From assembly GCF_017168145.1 (NCBI RefSeq), contig NZ_JADQTL010000001.1, positions 1-61,348 on the forward strand: DNA of 61,348 nt. The letters run 5' to 3'. The DNA comes from Anaerovorax sp. IOR16 (GTDB taxonomy: Bacteria; Bacillota; Clostridia; Peptostreptococcales; Anaerovoracaceae). The translations under genes and the position numbers were made by a program. Below, one piece after another: positions 25,405-34,430 of the stretch (its first letter is position 1; the number at the start of each line of letters is the position of its first letter). The notes under the pieces are model-generated. The model saw only the letters and a list, made by a program, of their open reading frames with translations. It was not told the origin of the DNA and did not search any database.

Positions 25405-25666
25405 CTTCCCTTTTCCTTTCTATTCTTTCATTTTCTTATTTAAAATAACTCTTTATATGAATAAAAATTATGTCTTATGTCGTTTTGCTAGCGTTATATA
25501 TACCCTTTTTCCGTTCTTTTAAAACCAAAGTTTCCCTTCTCTTTCTTGTAAATTCGGTATATAATACACTCAAGTATATTATTTCGCATATTTATTTAAT
25601 ATGCCAAAATATGCTTATTTTCATTCTTAATTATCGTATCATAAAAAGAAAAAGGAGAATATACCT

Positions 25667-26692
25667 ATGCTGTTAAATCATGAAAAAATTAATTTCCTTC
25701 ATTTACCGACACCTTTAGAATACTTACCCACTCTTTCAAAGGAATTGGAAATTGAACTTTACATAAAACGTGACGATTTGACCGGAATCGGTATGGGAGG
25801 CAATAAACTTAGAAAACTGGAATACCTCCTTTATGACGCAAAGGCGAAGGGAGCAACAACCCTTTTAACGATGGGAGGAGCACAAACCAATCACGGTCGT
25901 CTCACCGCTGCCGTTGCTGCAAAATATGGTATGAAATGTGTCATTTTATGCATTGATGAATATCCAGGAGAAGTTTCTGCAAACATTCTATTGGATCGTC
26001 TTATGGGTGCTGAAGTAGTATTGAAAAAGAGTGATGGCAGAAATGTTACAACACAATATGAAGAATTAGAGGCAGAAGTAACAAAACGTTATGAATCCAA
26101 TGGTGAAATTGTTTACTCGATTCCAATCGGTGGTTCCAATGAACTCGGAATCTTAGGTTACTATGAGTGTGCGATGGAACTTACTAAACAAGCAGAAGAA
26201 AAAAACCTTAAAAATGCCCGCGTTATTACAACAGTAGGAAGTATGGGAACTTATATGGGTCTCTTCTGCGGACTAAAAAATGAGAAATCTCCTTTGTCGT
26301 TAACTGGCGTAGCCATTCTGCCTTTTGAAACAGACAAGGACACTCATATAATGCGTTATTTTGAAAAAGTAAAGGATTTTTATGATCTTCCGCTAACTCC
26401 AACAGGATCTGATTTTGATGTTGAGGTTGATTATATTAGAGAAGGTTATAACAAACCAAATCCAGCAGTGCGTGAAGCAATTTATAAAATGGCTCGCAAA
26501 GAAGCAATTATTTTGGATCCTTGCTACACCGGCAAAACCTTTGCTGCAATCTTAGATATGGTACAAGAAGGGAAAATAGAAAAAGGAGAAACCATTATTT
26601 TCTTACACACTGGTGGCCATCCGGGTATCAATACGCCATTCCATCGTATTGAAATGGAAAAAGAATTAATTGATGGTGTAACAATTTTATAA
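25667..26692 (+). CDS. D-cysteine desulfhydrase / ACC deaminase-family PLP enzyme
   Basis: A 341-aa fold-type II PLP enzyme. The PLP Lys is in MGGNKLRKLEYL, the TMGGAQTNHGRLTAA loop binds substrate carboxylate, and PIGGSNELGILGYYE and FLHTGGHPG are family hallmarks. Likely reactions are D-cysteine desulfhydration or related deamination of a D-amino acid; ACC deaminase cannot be ruled out by eye. RBS AAGGAG, 9 nt before ATG. Single gene, divergent from the flavodiiron fusion (262-bp gap, nothing else seen) and followed by IS copy C sitting in its terminator. Confidence 0.82.
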   Translation: MLLNHEKINFLHLPTPLEYLPTLSKELEIELYIKRDDLTGIGMGGNKLRKLEYLLYDAKAKGATTLLTMGGAQTNHGRLTAAVAAKYGMKCVILCIDEYPGEVSANILLDRLMGAEVVLKKSDGRNVTTQYEELEAEVTKRYESNGEIVYSIPIGGSNELGILGYYECAMELTKQAEEKNLKNARVITTVGSMGTYMGLFCGLKNEKSPLSLTGVAILPFETDKDTHIMRYFEKVKDFYDLPLTPTGSDFDVEVDYIREGYNKPNPAVREAIYKMARKEAIILDPCYTGKTFAAILDMVQEGKIEKGETIIFLHTGGHPGINTPFHRIEMEKELIDGVTIL

Positions 26693-26731
26693 TTAATTAG
26701 TACAATTTTTTAACTAATTCGTAATAATAAA

Positions 26732-26767
26732 AAACGAAAAGAAAAATATAAATTTCTCTTTTCGTTT
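26732..26767. repeat. Left target duplication of IS copy C (36 bp, a hairpin)
   Basis: Identical to 28356-28391. AAACGAAAAG and CTTTTCGTTT are the arms of a stem-loop that originally served as a shared terminator of the convergent genes at 25667 and 28397. Confidence 0.95.
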
Positions 26768-28355
26768 CAGACTGTAGACAAGGATATCTCTATCTTTGCC
26801 TACAGTTTTTTTTACATAATGTAATACATTTTATTGTATTTATGGTAAAATATATGTATAAATACATGGAGGTATTTGCTTTATGATGGGTAAGAAAGAT
26901 TTATTAGGTCGTGATCAATTTCAAATGGTAACCTTGAATTCTCTTGTTCCACAAGATCATATTATTCGTAAGATAGATACTGCGATTAATCTCTCTTTCA
27001 TTTATGACCTTGTAAAAGATTTGTATTCTGATGTGGGAAAAGAAAGCATCGACCCTGTCGTCTTAATTAAAATTACCCTCATTCAATATACCTTTGGTAT
27101 TCGATCCATGAGGCAGACCATTAAAGAAATTCAAACGAATGTAGCTTATCGATGGTATCTTGGTTATAGTTTAGAGGAAGAAATTCCTCACTTTTCTACC
27201 TTTGGTAAAAACTACTCTCGTCGGTTTCAAAATACTGACTTATTCGAACAAATCTTTCAAAGAGTCATTGCTGAAATTATGGAATATGAATTCATTAATT
27301 CAGAAAGCATTTTCATTGACGGTACACATATTAAAGCAAGTGCAAATAACCATAACAGTGAAAAAGAAACCGTTTTGGAATCCGTTAAATACTATGAAAA
27401 AGAACTAATGAAAGAAATTAACGAAGATCGCATTGAACGAGGAAAACAAGCTTGTAAAAAAAAACGGAAGCCAAAGAAAAGACAAAAGTAATCAAGAAAA
27501 GTACCGTAGATCCGGATTGCGGTGTATTTCATAAAGGAAAGCATAAGGTAGTATTTGCTTATGCTGCAAATGTAGCTTGCGATCGAAACAATTACATACT
27601 TGCTTTTCATACAAATCCAGGAAATGTACATGACTCAGTTGCATTCCCAAAGATTTATGAAAAAGTAAAAAGATATAAAGGTGTAAAAAATATTGTAATG
27701 GATTCCGGATATAAAACACCTGCAATTGCTAGAGAAATACTCAAAGATAAACGAATTCCTATCCTACCATACAAACGACCTATGACAAAAAATGGTTATT
27801 TTAAAAAACACGAATATGCTTATGATGAATACTATGATTGCTTTGTATGCCCAGAAAACCAAGTGTTAAACTATACTACAACAAATAGAGAAGGGTATCG
27901 GGAATATAAGAGTAAAGGAGAAATTTGCAAGAGTTGCCCTTCCTTATCAGAATGCACAGCAAGTAAGGACCATGTAAAAGTAGTCACACGTCATATATGG
28001 GAAAACTACATAGAGCAATGTGAGGACATTCGTCATACTCCAAAGTATCGAGATCTTTACAAACTACGGAGTCAAACCATTGAGCGAGTCTTTGCAGATG
28101 CAAAAGAAAAACATAATATGCGTTATACACAATATCGAGGGATTCAGAAGATAGAAATGGAACTGAATCTTCTTTTTGCGTCCATGAATCTAAAAAAACT
28201 AGCAACATGGATTCATAAATCTGAAAGAAGGAATCAAATGGCATAGAGATATCCTTTTATTTTTTCTTTTTTTAAAAGCTTTATAGAAAAAATAGAAAAT
28301 ACCTTGCAGAAATTATAAGAATATAAATTTAGCAAGGTATTTTGTCTACAGTCTG
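26768..28355 (+). mobile_element. IS1182-type insertion sequence, copy C (1588 bp)
   Basis: Same length, termini (CAGACTGTAGACAA) and internal hairpins as copy B, with only scattered single-base differences. Flanked by a 36-bp direct duplication that is exactly one hairpin. Confidence 0.95.
26883..28246 (+). CDS. IS1182-type DDE transposase, two overlapping frames (copy C)
   Basis: Same organisation as copy B: frame 1 (26883-27491, 202 aa) with the first catalytic Asp, then the -1 frame to 28246 with MDSGYKTP and the catalytic-Glu segment ERVFADAKEKHNMRY. The junction is again A9. Silent and near-silent differences from copy B (for example ACCCTGTCGTC in place of ATCCTGTTGTC near 27051) show selection or simply recency; both halves are otherwise intact. 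Confidence 0.9.
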
Positions 28356-28391
28356 AAACGAAAAGAAAAATATAAATTTCTCTTTTCGTTT
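28356..28391. repeat. Right target duplication of IS copy C (36 bp, a hairpin)
   Basis: Exact copy of 26732-26767, followed by more T residues on the plus strand. Sits just after the fbp stop codon (minus strand) and can terminate fbp. Confidence 0.95.
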
Positions 28392-28396
28392 TTTTA

Positions 28397-30364
28397 TTAA
28401 GCTTTTTGTTTTACCAAACCAGAACGATATGCATGCAGCAATTTTTTTAAATCTATGATTTTCCCCTGCATTTGCTTACCTAGATCGGTATCCTTATTTA
28501 AAATACGTTTCGTAATATCCTCTTTCGCAACCATGGTTGCATGAATGTCCTTTTCTTGCTCCACCGCAATTTTTGCGGATTCAAATGGTTCATGCGAAGT
28601 TAAAATAAAGCCATAGGAATTATAAATCAAAGAATAGCCTGCAATGCCTGTCTTTTTTTGATATGGCTTTGCAAATCCGCCATCAATTACAAAAACTCTT
28701 CCATTTGCATGAAGTGGACTGGTTCCTTTACTTACCGGCATGTGTCCATTGATAATACGTGCTTCTCCTTTTGGCAATCCGAATTCCCCAACCATTTTAT
28801 CAACGACTTCTTCATCATCAATCAATTTATAATAAGGATTTTTTGCTTCATACCAAGTAGATTCATCTTCAATAAAGCATCGTTCAAAGGTTGTAATTTT
28901 CTTCTTCCCAAATAGCGGAGACTTATAACCACACCATAAATACCAAAAATAATCTACGCCACGTTCCTTTTCCGTCGTCCCTTCTTCTCCAAAATAACCT
29001 TCTCTTACAATACGTTCCGCATGATCCAGCCAAGCCTTACCTTTTACAGTTCCGGTACTTGTCTTGATCTCAGAGAATGATCCATCTGGTTCCATCGGAA
29101 TGCATCCATGGAACAATAAATTGTCATTATAGCAGCTATAAATACTTCCCTTCGCAAATAAAAATTGTATATGTCTCTGCAAAGTTTCGCTTTCTAAAAA
29201 TGCCTGCTGCAAACGATTCATAACAGCTTCTTCCGTTTCCGTTAACTTATACGGGTCATCCGGATCAATTGTAGGGAAGAACTTATTATTTAACTCGTAT
29301 TGCTTTCCATCAATTTCTACTGTAGCATTTTGATAATTGACTTTATGAAGCAAACGTAATTCATCCATTTCATAGAGAGGATGCTTTTCGATAAGCTGTC
29401 CCTCTAGTTTAAACTGAATGATTGCAATGGCTTTGTTTATTTTCGCAAGTGAATTTACATCAGATGCATATAAGGCATCTGTAGTACTTACCTTTGGTTT
29501 AAAGTTTGGACAAGGGTCATCTGCATAAGTACTTAATGCAAATGTTACCAACGGACGAATGCTGATTCCGTAGCCAACCTCCAAAGTATGTAAATTATCA
29601 TAACGCGTACAAATTCTGATGATATTTGCAATGCATGATTTATTTCCGGCTGCACCGCCCATCCATAAAATATCATGATTTCCCCATTGAATGTCAACGC
29701 TGTGATGTTTCATCAAAGCTTCTAAAATGATATCGCCCCCTGGGCCTCTATCAAAAATATCTCCAATGATATGCAGGCGATTTACAACAATTCGAGAAAT
29801 TAATTCTGCCATTTTTATAATAAAGTCATCCGCAGCATGAATCTCAATGATGGTATTGATAATACTTTCTCTATACTGTAACTTGTTTTCACTTTCACTT
29901 CGGCTTAAGCCATAAAGCAATTCTTCAATAATATAAGCATATTCCTTTGGAACCTGCTTCCTTACATAAGATCTTGTATATTTAAAGGTAATAATTCCGC
30001 AAAGTTCAATTAAAATAGCAAGAGTTTCTCGATAAAATGTTTCTAAATCCTCAACCTCCTGCTTCATAATATCTAGCTTTTGTTCCGGATAATAAATCAA
30101 AGTAGCCAGTGATTTTCTTTGTTCAACCGTCATTCGATCTCCAAATGTTTCATCGATCTTTAACTTGATGACACCGGACGCATTCTTTAAAATATGAAGA
30201 AACGATTCGTATTCTCCATGTAAATCACTGATAAAATGCTCGGTACCTTTTGGTAAATTTAAAATCGCCATTAGATTAATGATCTCTGTACTTGCCTCTC
30301 CAATCGTTTTATACTGTTCGGACAATAACTCAAGGTACTTCAGATCACTTTGATTGATTTCCAT
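28397..30364 (-). CDS. fbp: Fructose-1,6-bisphosphatase class III
   Basis: A 655-aa enzyme of the Firmicutes-type class III family (calcineurin-like metallophosphatase fold), hydrolysing fructose 1,6-bisphosphate in gluconeogenesis. Metal and phosphate motifs are visible: FISDLHGEYESF (about 43-54), GDIFDRGPGGD, WGNHDILWMGG, NGHMPV and the C-terminal VIDGGFAKPYQ. Length is typical. Monocistronic; its terminator hairpin was the insertion site of IS copy C. Confidence 0.96.
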   Translation of the reverse strand: MEINQSDLKYLELLSEQYKTIGEASTEIINLMAILNLPKGTEHFISDLHGEYESFLHILKNASGVIKLKIDETFGDRMTVEQRKSLATLIYYPEQKLDIMKQEVEDLETFYRETLAILIELCGIITFKYTRSYVRKQVPKEYAYIIEELLYGLSRSESENKLQYRESIINTIIEIHAADDFIIKMAELISRIVVNRLHIIGDIFDRGPGGDIILEALMKHHSVDIQWGNHDILWMGGAAGNKSCIANIIRICTRYDNLHTLEVGYGISIRPLVTFALSTYADDPCPNFKPKVSTTDALYASDVNSLAKINKAIAIIQFKLEGQLIEKHPLYEMDELRLLHKVNYQNATVEIDGKQYELNNKFFPTIDPDDPYKLTETEEAVMNRLQQAFLESETLQRHIQFLFAKGSIYSCYNDNLLFHGCIPMEPDGSFSEIKTSTGTVKGKAWLDHAERIVREGYFGEEGTTEKERGVDYFWYLWCGYKSPLFGKKKITTFERCFIEDESTWYEAKNPYYKLIDDEEVVDKMVGEFGLPKGEARIINGHMPVSKGTSPLHANGRVFVIDGGFAKPYQKKTGIAGYSLIYNSYGFILTSHEPFESAKIAVEQEKDIHATMVAKEDITKRILNKDTDLGKQMQGKIIDLKKLLHAYRSGLVKQKA

Positions 30365-30527
30365 TTCCCTTCCCTTTCCTTTATTAAAAAACTCTTCCGC
30401 AATCCATTATAAAATACACTTTTCTATAGAAAAGCTTTAGATTCAGAAGGCCATTTTTTAATTTTATCATATTCAATGATAGAGTACCAGTCTTTCTCTT
30501 TTTACTAGACTAAATTTATAGAACTTA

Positions 30528-31049
30528 TTATTCTACAATAGTAATCTGGCAAATCTTCATAGCCTCTAATGCATTTTTGTGAGAAGCAGGAGTAACCCCG
30601 GCACAACAACTTGCATCAACATAAATTGGAAGTTCTGGATGATGTCCTTTTAAAATCAGGGCATTGGAAATGACACAAATATCTGTACAAAGTCCTATTA
30701 AAGTTACTTTCTCATAGTTTTTTTCTCCAACTAGTTCTGCTAACTTCACACTTCCAAAGCCAGGCTTTTCAATAACAAGGCAATTTTCTGCAAATGGCTG
30801 TAATGCATCTACAAAATCCCAGCCGCTGCTTCCCTTTATACAATGTTCTACGGGTAATTTCTTTCCTTCTTGCGTATCCAAATATTCTTCCGTATGTGTA
30901 TCCTTTGTAAAAATAAGGTCTTGACTATTTTCTTCAAATTCTTTTATTTTTTTCACTACTTTTGGTACAATTTCTACGGCTTCCTTTGTACCTAACGCAC
31001 CATCTACAAAATCTTTCTGCATATCAATCACAACCAGCAATTCCTTCAT
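30528..31049 (-). CDS. Isochorismatase-family hydrolase, nicotinamidase-like
   Basis: A 173-aa cysteine hydrolase. Catalytic triad candidates are the Asp in LLVVIDMQKDFVDG, a Lys in the VIEKPGFGSV segment and the Cys in GLCTDICVISNA; DTHTEEY fits the metal site of nicotinamidases. Likely converts nicotinamide to nicotinate for NAD salvage, or acts on a similar amide. Start at ATG 31049 behind GGGGAGA; the frame remains open 30 codons further but that extension overlaps the terminator of the upstream ACT gene at 31126-31157. Confidence 0.82.
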   Translation of the reverse strand: MKELLVVIDMQKDFVDGALGTKEAVEIVPKVVKKIKEFEENSQDLIFTKDTHTEEYLDTQEGKKLPVEHCIKGSSGWDFVDALQPFAENCLVIEKPGFGSVKLAELVGEKNYEKVTLIGLCTDICVISNALILKGHHPELPIYVDASCCAGVTPASHKNALEAMKICQITIVE

Positions 31050-31125
31050 CTCTTTTCTCCCCTCTGCACTTTCTTTTTTGTTCAGCAGAAAATCCAACAA
31101 TCTAACGATATATTTCCTGCCAGAC

Positions 31126-31157
31126 AAAAAAGGAGCCACTGATTACGTAGCTCCCTT
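31126..31157 (-). terminator. Terminator of the paaK-ACT operon
   Basis: On the minus strand GGAGC and GCTCC pair around a 13-nt loop and are followed by T6. It lies 5 bp after the ACT gene stop codon. Confidence 0.8.
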
Positions 31158-31161
31158 TACT

Positions 31162-31572
31162 TTATTGTATTACCTTAATACCTCGTTCTATTAAAATCTT
31201 AGCAGCCTTTTCCATATGATCTGTCTTTAAGACAATATAAGGCAGCTCCCTCATCCGCATTACATATGAGTAAATATAATCAATATTAATATCATTGTCG
31301 CTCAAAATCTGAAAAATTTCATCTAAGCTGCCTGGTTTATCCTCAGGCTCAACGGCTAATACATCGCTGATTTTTGCAACAATTCCTTCCTTTGTTAATA
31401 TAGATACGGTTTCCTCCGGATTGTCTACAACCAAACGGAGTATTCCAAACTCAGTTGTATCAAAAACAGAAATGGCACGAATATCAATATTGTTTTTCAC
31501 TAAAATAGAAGTTAATTTCGCCAAAGACCCTTTTACATTTGGGATAAAAATAGAAATTTGTTTTACCAACAT
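31162..31572 (-). CDS. ACT-domain protein
   Basis: A 136-aa protein consisting of two ACT modules: QISIFIPNVKGSLAKLTSIL at the start and the DKPGSLDEIFQILSDNDINI segment near residue 78. ACT domains bind amino acids; this stand-alone type is regularly found next to phenylacetate-CoA ligase in anaerobes and probably senses an aromatic or branched amino acid. It begins at the last base of the paaK stop codon (one base shared), so the two are translationally coupled. Confidence 0.88.
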   Translation of the reverse strand: MLVKQISIFIPNVKGSLAKLTSILVKNNIDIRAISVFDTTEFGILRLVVDNPEETVSILTKEGIVAKISDVLAVEPEDKPGSLDEIFQILSDNDINIDYIYSYVMRMRELPYIVLKTDHMEKAAKILIERGIKVIQ

Positions 31573-32873
31573 TATTTAGCCCCCCTCATATCAATTACTC
31601 TTTGAGCTTTTCCTTCAAATCTTGCTAAACTTCTAGGCTCAAGTAAAGTAACCTTTGCATCAATACCCAATACCGTTCGAAGTCTTCCTTTAATTGTGTT
31701 GCGCAATGCTTCCAAAAGTGAAAAGGAATCTAACAGATTTGCATCAATTAACTCAACATCCACTTCAATTTTATCTAAGTATCCCTTTTTAAATACTTTA
31801 ATCTGGTAATGCGGTCCAATGCCTTCCGTGTTAAGAAGAACTTCCTCAATTTGTGACGGGAATACATTTACGCCTCCCAAAATCAACATATCGTCACTTC
31901 TTCCCTGAATCTTTGACATACGAACTGTCGTTCTGCCACATTCACATTTTTCATAATGCAAGGAAGTAATGTCTTTTGTTCTGTAACGAATAATCGGGAG
32001 TGCTTCCTTTGTAATCGTCGTTATAACAAGCTCTCCCACTTCACCTTCACCAAGTACTTTACCAGTCTTTGGATCAATGATTTCCGGCAAGAAATGATCC
32101 TCATTGATATGCATTCCGCAAAGCGCTTCACATTCTCCAGAAACACCAGGTCCGATGAGCTCACTCATGCCGTAGTTTTCTGTAGCAAACAGTCCCCAGC
32201 TATCAATCAGTTCATTTCGCATTGCTTCGGTTGAACCTTCCCCACCAAACAAACCAAATTTTAAATTCAAATCCGTTTTAGGATCAACACCCATTTCTCG
32301 TGCGATTTCAGCCATATGAAGTGCATAAGATGGTGTACTGATTAATGTTGTGGTACGAAAATCCTTCATTATCATAATTTGCTTTTTCGTATTTCCGCTT
32401 GACATTGGAATGACCGAAGCACCAATACGTTCAAGTCCCTGTTGTAATCCAAGCGCACCTGTAAAAAGTCCATAGCCAAAAGAAATTTGAGCCGTATCTT
32501 TGTTTGTAACGCCTGCCATGCTTACCATACGAGCAACGCATTCAGACCATGTATCCATGTCGTTGCGTGTATATCCGACTACTGTCGGTTTTCCCGTAGT
32601 TCCGGATGATGCGTGAAAACGGACAATTTCTTCTTGCGGAGAAGAAAAAAGACCAAACGGGTAGTTATCCCGAAAATCTTGCTTTACCGTCATTGGCAGT
32701 TTGGATACGTCTTCTAACGTTTTAATATCACCGGGTTCAACACCGGCTTCCTGAAATGCCTTTTTATAAAAAGGTACATTATTATATACACGTGGAACGG
32801 TTTTCTTCAACCGTTCCAATTGAATCTTTCGAAATGCTTCCCTATCCAGGGTTTCCATATTACTCCATATCAT
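31572..32873 (-). CDS. paaK: Phenylacetate-CoA ligase family enzyme
   Basis: A 433-aa adenylate-forming ligase that joins an aryl acid (phenylacetate or indoleacetate) to CoA with ATP. Motifs: phosphate loop [29 protein letters not shown] (A5 motif), IRYRTKDIT and [21 protein letters not shown] (A8 hinge). In amino-acid fermenting anaerobes this gene, with its ACT partner, belongs to the route after aryl-pyruvate oxidation. The divergent aminotransferase (33172) could supply the keto acid. A leader with a terminator precedes the gene (see 32903-33029), suggesting attenuation. RBS GGAGG. Confidence 0.9.
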   Translation of the reverse strand: MIWSNMETLDREAFRKIQLERLKKTVPRVYNNVPFYKKAFQEAGVEPGDIKTLEDVSKLPMTVKQDFRDNYPFGLFSSPQEEIVRFHASSGTTGKPTVVGYTRNDMDTWSECVARMVSMAGVTNKDTAQISFGYGLFTGALGLQQGLERIGASVIPMSSGNTKKQIMIMKDFRTTTLISTPSYALHMAEIAREMGVDPKTDLNLKFGLFGGEGSTEAMRNELIDSWGLFATENYGMSELIGPGVSGECEALCGMHINEDHFLPEIIDPKTGKVLGEGEVGELVITTITKEALPIIRYRTKDITSLHYEKCECGRTTVRMSKIQGRSDDMLILGGVNVFPSQIEEVLLNTEGIGPHYQIKVFKKGYLDKIEVDVELIDANLLDSFSLLEALRNTIKGRLRTVLGIDAKVTLLEPRSLARFEGKAQRVIDMRGAK

Positions 32874-32902
32874 TTTCCTACTTACCTCCTGTGCTACAAC
32901 TA

Positions 32903-32951
32903 TTGATAAAAAAAAGAGCCGTACCTATAGCAAAATAGAAGTACCGCTGTA
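32903..32951 (-). terminator. Leader terminator (candidate attenuator) upstream of paaK
   Basis: In the minus-strand leader AGCGGTACTTCTA pairs with TATAGGTACGGCT (two mismatches), followed by T8 at 32903-32911. There is no minus-strand gene upstream, since the next gene is divergent, so the terminator can only act on the paaK transcript itself. Roughly 30 nt separate it from the start codon. Confidence 0.65.
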
Positions 32952-33000
32952 CAAAATCCTTACTTTTTTCTATCCTACTAATCTACATAACTACAAAAGT

Positions 33001-33029
33001 AGTTTATCATAGCTCGTTTTCTTTTTCAA
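33001..33029 (-). promoter_or_regulatory. Promoter of the paaK-ACT operon
   Basis: On the minus strand TTGAAA (33024-33029) and TAAACT (33001-33006) with a 17-nt spacer. A transcript from here would have a leader of about 120 nt carrying the terminator at 32903-32951. Confidence 0.55.
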
Positions 33030-33073
33030 GAGGTAAAAGTACAAAAAATTTTATACTTTTTTGCATTACGGGG

Positions 33074-33102
33074 TTTCAAGAAATGTTATTTCTTGTTATA
33101 CT
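33074..33102 (+). promoter_or_regulatory. Promoter with palindromic operator ahead of the aminotransferase gene
   Basis: TTTCAA (33074-33079) and TATACT (33097-33102) lie 17 nt apart, with TG just before the -10. The perfect 8-bp inverted repeat CAAGAAAT-GTT-ATTTCTTG (33077-33095) fills the spacer, the usual place for a repressor. Regulator not identified. Confidence 0.6.
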
Positions 33103-33171
33103 AATCACAGTGGATATTTGCGTAAAAAACGCCAAATACAAAATGTAAATAGGAAAGTTGAGGTATTTCGC

Positions 33172-34365
33172 ATGAAATTTTCAAGCAAGATCAAACAATG
33201 TAATCTTTCCCCGATTCGTAAATTCTACCCATATACAGTAGAAGCAAAGAAAAAGGGCAAAAAAATCTATCAGTTAAACATCGGACAGCCTGACATTAAA
33301 ACGCCAGAAGCATTCTTTGAAGCTGTTAAAAACTTCAATGCTCCTGTTCTTGCATATGCCCCATCCCCTGGTATTCCTGAAATGGTTCAGGCCATTCAGA
33401 AATATTATAAGGGAATTGGCATTGACTATGCTGAAAGTGATATTGTTGTTACAACAGGCGGTAGCGAAGCGCTACAGATTGTTTTAAACTGTATCCTTGA
33501 CAATGGAGATGAAATCATCATTCCAGAACCTTTCTATCCAAACTACAATACCTTTGTAAAAACAACTGGTGCTACCATTCGTCCTTTAACTACTTCGGTT
33601 GAAGAAGGTTACCGTTATGCCGTAAGAGAAAAGATTGAAGCTTGCATCAATGAAAATACAAGAGCCATTATGTTTACTAACCCAGGAAACCCAACCGGTG
33701 TTGTTCTAACACAGGAAGAAATGCGTTTGATTGCTGATATCGCAAAAGAACATGATTTGTTTGTGATTGGTGATGAAGTATACAGAGAATTCGTATACGG
33801 CGGTGAAAAACTTGCTTCCATGGGACACTTTGAAGATATTCAGGACAATGTAATTATCATCGACTCTGTTTCCAAGAGATTTAGTGCTTGTGGTGCAAGA
33901 ATTGGTACTGTTATTACAAGAAATAAGGAATTACAGCAGCATATTATGAAATTCTGTCAGGCAAGACTTTCCGTACCAACTTTAGATCAGGTAGCTTCTG
34001 CAGCACTTTACAGTGTACCAGCAAACTATTTTGATGAAGTAAGAGAAGAGTACAAAAAAAGAAGAGACACCATTTATGCAAAGCTTTCTCAAATTGATGG
34101 CGTTGTATGCAAAGAACCTCAGGGTGCTTTCTATGTAATGGCTAAGCTTCCGGTTGAAGATGCTGAAGACTTCCTAGTTTGGCTGTTAACCGAATTTGAC
34201 GACAACGGCGAAACAGTAATGTTTGCTCCTGGCGGTGGTTTCTATGCAACTCCAGACTGCGGCAAAAATGAAGTTCGACTTGCTTATGTATTAAACCAAA
34301 AAGATCTTGAAAGAGCAATGGATCTTCTTGCTATAGGAATTAAGAAATACAACGAAACTCATTAA
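33172..34365 (+). CDS. Class I aminotransferase (aspartate/aromatic type)
   Basis: A 397-aa PLP enzyme. Motifs: INIGQPDIKTPE near the start (LNIGQPD), VTTGGSEALQI, TNPGNPTGVVLTQEEM, GDEVYREFVYGG, Schiff-base Lys in SVSKRFSACGARIG, and the terminal NEVRLAYVLN substrate Arg. Likely transaminates aspartate or an aromatic amino acid. I start at 33172, preceded by TTGAGG; the upstream open frame covers the promoter and is not coding. Divergent from paaK, consistent with shared control of aromatic amino-acid use. IS copy D sits in its terminator. Confidence 0.9.
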   Translation: MKFSSKIKQCNLSPIRKFYPYTVEAKKKGKKIYQLNIGQPDIKTPEAFFEAVKNFNAPVLAYAPSPGIPEMVQAIQKYYKGIGIDYAESDIVVTTGGSEALQIVLNCILDNGDEIIIPEPFYPNYNTFVKTTGATIRPLTTSVEEGYRYAVREKIEACINENTRAIMFTNPGNPTGVVLTQEEMRLIADIAKEHDLFVIGDEVYREFVYGGEKLASMGHFEDIQDNVIIIDSVSKRFSACGARIGTVITRNKELQQHIMKFCQARLSVPTLDQVASAALYSVPANYFDEVREEYKKRRDTIYAKLSQIDGVVCKEPQGAFYVMAKLPVEDAEDFLVWLLTEFDDNGETVMFAPGGGFYATPDCGKNEVRLAYVLNQKDLERAMDLLAIGIKKYNETH

Positions 34366-34402
34366 TTCAAAAAATTAGCATACCGTATTAAATGATGAAA
34401 AA

Positions 34403-34430
34403 AGAGCTGTTCTTATTATAGGACAGCTCC
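34403..34430. repeat. Left target duplication of IS copy D (28 bp, a hairpin)
   Basis: Identical to 36018-36045. GAGCTGT and ACAGCTC are the arms of a stem-loop that is the terminator of the aminotransferase gene. Confidence 0.95.

Noticed and set aside
25470-25676. Short plus-strand frame upstream of the D-cysteine-desulfhydrase-like gene
   Set aside because: AT-rich, hydrophobic by composition, overlaps the ribosome site of the real gene and has none itself.
32874-33029. T-box riboswitch in the paaK leader
   Set aside because: The leader is too short and I cannot find the T-box consensus; only a terminator hairpin is supported.
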